NCBI GenBank assembly: GCA_947495575.1 | Contig: CANLZL010000002.1 | Coordinates: forward strand, 682,001 to 746,000 | Length of the DNA: 64,000 bases | Direction: 5' to 3' | From: an uncultured Nioella sp. | Lineage (GTDB): Bacteria; Pseudomonadota; Alphaproteobacteria; Rhodobacterales; Rhodobacteraceae | Program-made: the position numbers and the translations under genes | Notes under the pieces: generated by a model | Told to the model about the DNA's origin: nothing | The model's database searches: none | Seen by the model: only the letters and a program-made list of their open reading frames with translations | Shown: piece by piece, positions 60,690 through 64,000 of the stretch | How positions within the stretch are numbered: the first letter of the stretch is position 1 | Layout of the letters: each line of letters starts with the position of its first letter

Positions 60690-61289
60690 CTTGGCTTTCC
60701 CTTAATGCGGCCGCCATTGGCCTTCCTGTAGACACCGCGCATTGCTAATCCACGGCCAGCTGCAGCGCCAACAGCGGCGCGGCCATTTCCCTTTGGACCG
60801 ACTGCCGGCGTTTTTGCGACAACTTACAATTGGTTTTCTGTTTCGACGTCCCGTATCACGTGCCAGGTAGCATTAGCATCGGACCACAGGCCATCATCCG
60901 TGTTATCACCAGAAACAGCGTCTTTCATCAAGGTTTTTACCCGAATTCCGGTTTGAATCGTGCCCGGACCTGAGACACGTTTGATTGGGCCTGTGTGGGG
61001 TAGAGTCCATGCAACGAGGGAAGCGGACAAAATGAAGGGACCATTTCTCTGACGAGCGATAAGCGGGGTCCTGATTCAGAAGGTATTTGCCGATTTAGCT
61101 CGGTCAGTTTTACGACCGCAACTTATGGGGCGGCTAACCAAAAACCCGGAATTTCCAACCTGTTTTTGGTCAAAAACTGGGTTATTGCCAAAAAAACGAT
61201 CAAATTTTCACTGAAAATTGGGCTGGGCCAGAAAAGTTCCAGCACTTTCGTTGCCCAGATATCTGCCCTGACCTCTATTGAAGCGGCAG
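60690..61289. other. Long intergenic region upstream of the guanidine riboswitch
   Basis: About 600 bases without a convincing gene. A minus-strand frame at 60824-61030 (68 aa, TTG start) is open but unrecognised. Two inverted repeats lie near the expected promoter of the downstream operon: GTTTTTG-GT-CAAAAAC (61161-61176) and AATTTTCA-C-TGAAAATT (61203-61219). A third pair, GCCCTG/CAGGGC (61265-61270 and 61287-61292), just precedes the aptamer. Their function is unknown. Confidence 0.45.
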
Positions 61290-61292
61290 GGC

Positions 61293-61394
61293 GCTTAGGG
61301 TTCCGTTCGCAAATTCTTGCGAGGTCTGGTCCAAGAAGCGCTAGCCATCCGGCAAATTCCGGGCGGTACACGGCGGGGCAAAATCCCGGGAGGC
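61293..61394 (+). promoter_or_regulatory. Guanidine-I (ykkC subtype I) riboswitch aptamer
   Basis: The strand shows the conserved order of the ykkC-I aptamer. First comes TTAGGGTTCCG (61295-61305), then a 6-bp hairpin TCGCAA/TTGCGA, then GGTCTGGTCCAAGA (61323-61336), a variable GC-rich arm, and ACACGGCGGGGCAAAATCCC with GGGAGGC (61369-61394). These match, block by block, the Bacillus ykkC leader (AGGGTTCCG, ACTGGTCCGAGAG, ACACGG-GGG, CCCGGGAGA). The closing helix can be drawn as GCTT (61293-61296) with AGGC (61391-61394), and GGCGC/GCGCC (61290-61294, 61399-61403) can close around it. It lies 94 bases before the binding-protein gene of a urea/guanidine-type ABC transporter, so free guanidine should switch that operon on. 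Confidence 0.9.
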
Positions 61395-61400
61395 TACTGC

Positions 61401-61447
61401 GCCGGTTCGTCCGCGCCCAGACTCTTTAGTTCCGCCAGCGGACCGGC
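61401..61447 (+). other. Possible expression platform hairpin of the riboswitch
   Basis: GCCGGT-TCG-TCCGC (61401-61414) pairs with GCGGACCGGC (61438-61447), 11 pairs with a 3-base bulge. It begins within the 3' side of the proposed outer closing helix, so aptamer folding and this hairpin could compete. No U tract follows, and the ribosome binding site (GGGGAA at about 61476) lies downstream, so the mode of control is unclear. Confidence 0.4.
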
Positions 61448-61488
61448 ATTCAATCATTGAAGGCGGGACGCAAACGGGGAATACGCTT

Positions 61489-62550
61489 ATGATTAAACGC
61501 TCTCTTCTGTTCGCGGCTCTTTTGGCCACAACGGCAGCACCAACCGCCTTTGCGCAGGAACGTAGTGAATTCAGGGTCGCCTGGTCGATCTATGTTGGTT
61601 GGATGCCATGGGGCTATCTCGAAGACAGCGGCATCATGGATGAATGGGCCGATCGGTATGACATTGATATCGAGATTGTTCAGATCAACGATTACATCGA
61701 ATCCATCAATCAATATACGGCCGGCGCATTTGACGCCGTCACAGCCACGAATATGGATATCCTGTCGATCCCAGCAGGTGGCGGCGTCGACACCACCGCG
61801 TTGATTGTTGGCGATTACTCCAACGGCAATGATGCTTTGATCCTGAAGGGAGAAGGTGGGATTGAAGATTTGGCCGGGGCCCCTGTGAACCTTGTTGAGC
61901 TTTCTGTCTCGCATTATTTGCTGGCCCGTGCACTTGATAGTGTTGGTCTTGCCGAACGCGATCTGGATGGCGTGATCAACACTTCTGACGCCGATATGAT
62001 TGCTGCCTTCGCCGCAAGCGAAGTTGAGGCGGTTGTCACCTGGAACCCACTGGTTGCCGCGATCATGGAAGATCCGTCGGCCAATCTCTTGTTCGATAGC
62101 TCGGATATCCCCGGTGAGATTATTGACCTTCTGGCTGTAAATACCGAAACGCTGGAAGCTAACCCGGACTTCGGGCGTGCCTTGGTTGGCGCCTGGTATG
62201 AGCTGATGACCATTATGGCATCTGATACCGAAGAGGGTATCGCCGCCCGCACTGCGATGGCAGAGGCTTCGGGCACAGATTTGGCCGGCTACGAAGCACA
62301 ATTGGCAGCAACCGAGTTCTTCTTTGATCCGGCAGATGCTGTGGCCTTTACGGCTGATGCCGCTTTGCCGGCCACAATGACGTCGGTTGCCGAGTTTCTT
62401 TTCGACAAAGGCATTCTTGGGGAAGGGGCGCCAAGCGCGGATTTCGTGGGTATCGAATACCCCGGCGGCGTCACCACTGGCGATGCGGGCAATATCCAGT
62501 TCCGCTTTGACACCAGCTATATGCAAATGGCCGCTGACGGCGCGCTGTAA
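61489..62550 (+). CDS. ABC transporter substrate-binding protein, urea-carboxylase-region type (guanidine/urea uptake)
   Basis: A 353-aa periplasmic receptor of the NMT1/SsuA-like class. The signal peptide MIKRSLLFAALLATTAAPTAFA is followed by the subgroup signature FRVAWSIYVGWMPWGYLEDSGI, VQINDYIESINQYTAGAFDAVTATNMDIL and ALIVGDYSNGNDALILKGEGG. This set is typical of the receptor found beside urea carboxylase genes (TIGR03427-type). Many of those carboxylases are now known to be guanidine carboxylases. With the guanidine-I riboswitch immediately upstream, guanidine is the most likely ligand. It is first of an operon that continues past the window. Confidence 0.85.
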   Translation: MIKRSLLFAALLATTAAPTAFAQERSEFRVAWSIYVGWMPWGYLEDSGIMDEWADRYDIDIEIVQINDYIESINQYTAGAFDAVTATNMDILSIPAGGGVDTTALIVGDYSNGNDALILKGEGGIEDLAGAPVNLVELSVSHYLLARALDSVGLAERDLDGVINTSDADMIAAFAASEVEAVVTWNPLVAAIMEDPSANLLFDSSDIPGEIIDLLAVNTETLEANPDFGRALVGAWYELMTIMASDTEEGIAARTAMAEASGTDLAGYEAQLAATEFFFDPADAVAFTADAALPATMTSVAEFLFDKGILGEGAPSADFVGIEYPGGVTTGDAGNIQFRFDTSYMQMAADGAL

Positions 62551-62562
62551 CCTGTTGTCCCC

Positions 62563-62585
62563 GGCCCCGGATCATCTCCGGGGCC
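62563..62585 (+). other. Stem-loop between binding-protein and permease genes
   Basis: GGCCCCGGA and TCCGGGGCC form a perfect 9-bp stem with a 5-base loop, 13 bases after the receptor stop codon. No T tract follows. It is probably a 3'-end stabiliser that raises receptor over permease expression. Confidence 0.75.
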
Positions 62586-62603
62586 CAAGCCCAGGAAATT
62601 CTC

Positions 62604-63416
62604 ATGCGTTTGATTAACCAACGGCCTGGCGTCGTACTGGCCAGTTTTCTTGCCATTCTCCCCTTTGCGGCGGTCCTGATCGCCTATGCAATAGGGTCTG
62701 ATATCCGCCTGGAAGCGAACCCAAATGACAAACTGCTGCCTGCACCGGCCACTGTATTTGAAACGGCCGCCCGACTGCTAACCGAACCCGATCGGCGTAG
62801 CGGTGACATCCTGTTTTGGCTCGACACTATGGCCAGCCTGCAACGCCTGCTTTTGGGTGTTGTGATCTCAGCCGCTGTTGCGACCGTATTTGGAGTGCTT
62901 ATCGGCTTGCTGCCTGCCGTTCGCAACACGTTGTCAGGATTTGTCGCCGTTATCTCCATGATCCCGCCGCTTGCACTGTTGCCCATTCTGTTCATTGTTT
63001 TTGGCTTGGGTGAGTTGTCGAAAGTGGTGTTGATTGTCGTCGGAATTCTCCCGTTTCTCATTCGGGATCTTTCCGGTCGCGTCCTCGAAATACCACGTGA
63101 AATGATCGTGAAAGCCGAGACATTGGGCGCCAGCACTCTGGTCATCGCGACGCGCGTAGCGCTGCCGCAATTGATGCCACGCCTTATTCAGGCGATCCGC
63201 TTGTCGCTTGGCCCGGCTTGGTTATTTCTGATCGCGGCAGAGGCAATCGCAGCTGATCAGGGCCTTGGCTATCGCATCTTTCTGGTCCGGCGGTACCTCG
63301 CGATGGATGTCATCCTGACCTACGTAATCTGGATCACTGCTTTGGCCTTTGTGATGGATTGGGCGCTAAAAACCCTGTCTCGCAAAGTGTTTCCCTGGGC
63401 GGAGGGCGGTCTATGA
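62604..63416 (+). CDS. ABC transporter permease, urea-carboxylase-region type
   Basis: A 270-aa inner-membrane permease of the SsuC/TauC class with six hydrophobic segments. The EAA-type ATPase contact loop is IVKAETLGASTLVIATRVALPQLMP. It contains LLGVVISAAVATVFGVLIGLLPAVRNTL and the family ending WITALAFVMDWALKTLSRKVFPW. AGGAAA lies 8 bases before the ATG. It overlaps the ATPase gene by 4 bases. Confidence 0.87.
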   Translation: MRLINQRPGVVLASFLAILPFAAVLIAYAIGSDIRLEANPNDKLLPAPATVFETAARLLTEPDRRSGDILFWLDTMASLQRLLLGVVISAAVATVFGVLIGLLPAVRNTLSGFVAVISMIPPLALLPILFIVFGLGELSKVVLIVVGILPFLIRDLSGRVLEIPREMIVKAETLGASTLVIATRVALPQLMPRLIQAIRLSLGPAWLFLIAAEAIAADQGLGYRIFLVRRYLAMDVILTYVIWITALAFVMDWALKTLSRKVFPWAEGGL

Positions 63417-64000
63417 GCTTTGTAACCGTTGAGAATATATTCCAAAGCTATGGCAAGCGTCCGATCCTTGAGCGTGTGAATACGACGATAGAAGAGGGCG
63501 AGTTCATCTCTATCGTTGGTGCGTCCGGCTGCGGAAAATCCACCTTTCTGCGCCTCCTTCTGGCGCAAGAGCGCCCGACCCGCGGCGAGATCCGGATTGA
63601 TGGTAATCCACCTGCCGTAGAGCCGGGATTGGATCGCGGCGTGGTATTCCAGCGCTACTCCGTCTTTCCGCATATGACAGTGCGGGAAAATGTGGTGGCC
63701 GGTGAAAGCTTTCGTCGCCCCGTGGGACGGTTCTTTGGCGCCGAGAAACGAGCCGCCAAAGCGCGCGCCGACGAAGTGTTGGCGCGCATAGGATTGGACC
63801 ATGTAGCAGATCAATATCCAGCGACCCTTTCGGGCGGGATGCAGCAACGCCTTGCCATTGGCCAGGCGCTGGCCGCCAAACCGAGGGTCCTGTTGCTCGA
63901 TGAACCCTTTGGGGCGCTGGACCCCGGTACGCGCCTTCAGATGCACGATTTCCTGACCGAACTGCGCGCGGAAACCGGCATGACAGTGTTCATGGTCACC
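63413..64000 (+). CDS. ABC transporter ATP-binding protein, urea-carboxylase-region type (partial)
   Basis: Open from ATG 63413 to the window edge, 196 codons. Walker A is VGASGCGKST, Q-loop VVFQRYSVFPHMTV, signature LSGGMQQRLAIGQALA, and Walker B VLLLDEPFGALD. The end reads FMVT just before the switch histidine. Between Q-loop and signature there is an insert (AGESFRRPVGRFFGAEKRAAK) typical of this subfamily. The gene continues outside the window; urea-amidolyase-associated proteins and a carboxylase are expected downstream. Confidence 0.88.
   Translation, partial: MSFVTVENIFQSYGKRPILERVNTTIEEGEFISIVGASGCGKSTFLRLLLAQERPTRGEIRIDGNPPAVEPGLDRGVVFQRYSVFPHMTVRENVVAGESFRRPVGRFFGAEKRAAKARADEVLARIGLDHVADQYPATLSGGMQQRLAIGQALAAKPRVLLLDEPFGALDPGTRLQMHDFLTELRAETGMTVFMVT

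Noticed and set aside
60824-61030. Minus-strand 68-codon frame with TTG start
   Set aside because: No ribosome binding site or recognisable domain. Mentioned only in the intergenic entry because its C-terminal half looks protein-like.
61123-61429. Overlapping open frames of 82 and 87 codons on both strands
   Set aside because: They cover the guanidine aptamer; the conserved RNA motif explains the sequence better than either peptide.
1-64000. Mobile elements, CRISPR arrays, tRNA or rRNA genes
   Set aside because: No transposase, integrase, repeat-spacer pattern or RNA gene sequence was recognised on either strand.

Overview
The window looks like chromosomal accessory DNA from a marine-type alphaproteobacterium, most likely Roseobacteraceae/Rhodobacteraceae. 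The evidence is moderately high G+C, tightly overlapping (ATGA/GTGA) operons, and a very high density of high-affinity importers. These are a TTT system, three carbohydrate or urea-type ABC systems, a BMP-type ABC system and a TRAP system, each next to its own catabolic genes and a dedicated regulator. No rRNA, tRNA, CRISPR array, insertion sequence or prophage was seen.

Layout. (1) 1-321: partial periplasmic molybdopterin-oxidoreductase-like gene. (2) 722-6537: tctCBA tripartite tricarboxylate-type transporter, IclR regulator, DapA-family lyase and a DenD-like epimerase/dehydrogenase, ending in an 18-bp-stem terminator. (3) 6636-15065: minus-strand CUT1-type ABC transporter with two ATPases, a 62-aa membrane protein and a DhaK-DhaL kinase, with a divergent LacI regulator; two identical 16-bp palindromes lie between them. 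(4) 15350-23765: oxidative D-xylose module (xylonate dehydratase, sugar ABC transporter, xylose-dehydrogenase-like SDR, LacI regulator); matching TGTTCA-N2-TGAACA palindromes mark the promoter regions of both transcription units. (5) 24206-28509: MFP plus RND efflux pair. (6) 28558-38847: LysR regulator and a nine-gene operon for urea-like nitrogen compounds (BMP ABC importer, formamidase-like nitrilase, biuret hydrolase, a second cysteine hydrolase, cupin, allophanate hydrolase). (7) 39223-48711: GntR regulator, two lactonase-type hydrolases, TRAP transporter, isocitrate/isopropylmalate-type dehydrogenase and an aconitase paralogue. (8) 48895-57726: LysR regulator and a six-gene operon with hydantoinase/oxoprolinase A and B, FAD oxidoreductase, HpcH/HpaI aldolase, aminotransferase and a uronate-dehydrogenase-like SDR. 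(9) 57787-60689: small orphan genes, a cold-shock protein and an aromatic aminotransferase. (10) 61290-64000: a guanidine-I (ykkC-I) riboswitch followed by a urea-carboxylase-region type ABC transporter that runs off the right edge.

The strongest observations are the guanidine-I riboswitch in front of the 61489-64000 transporter and the complete transport-plus-hydrolysis operon for biuret and possibly triuret. Both routes lead to allophanate, so this stretch looks specialised for scavenging nitrogen from urea-like compounds as well as for oxidising sugars and carboxylic acids. Functions were assigned by reading the proteins against remembered family sequences and motifs; no database search was run.
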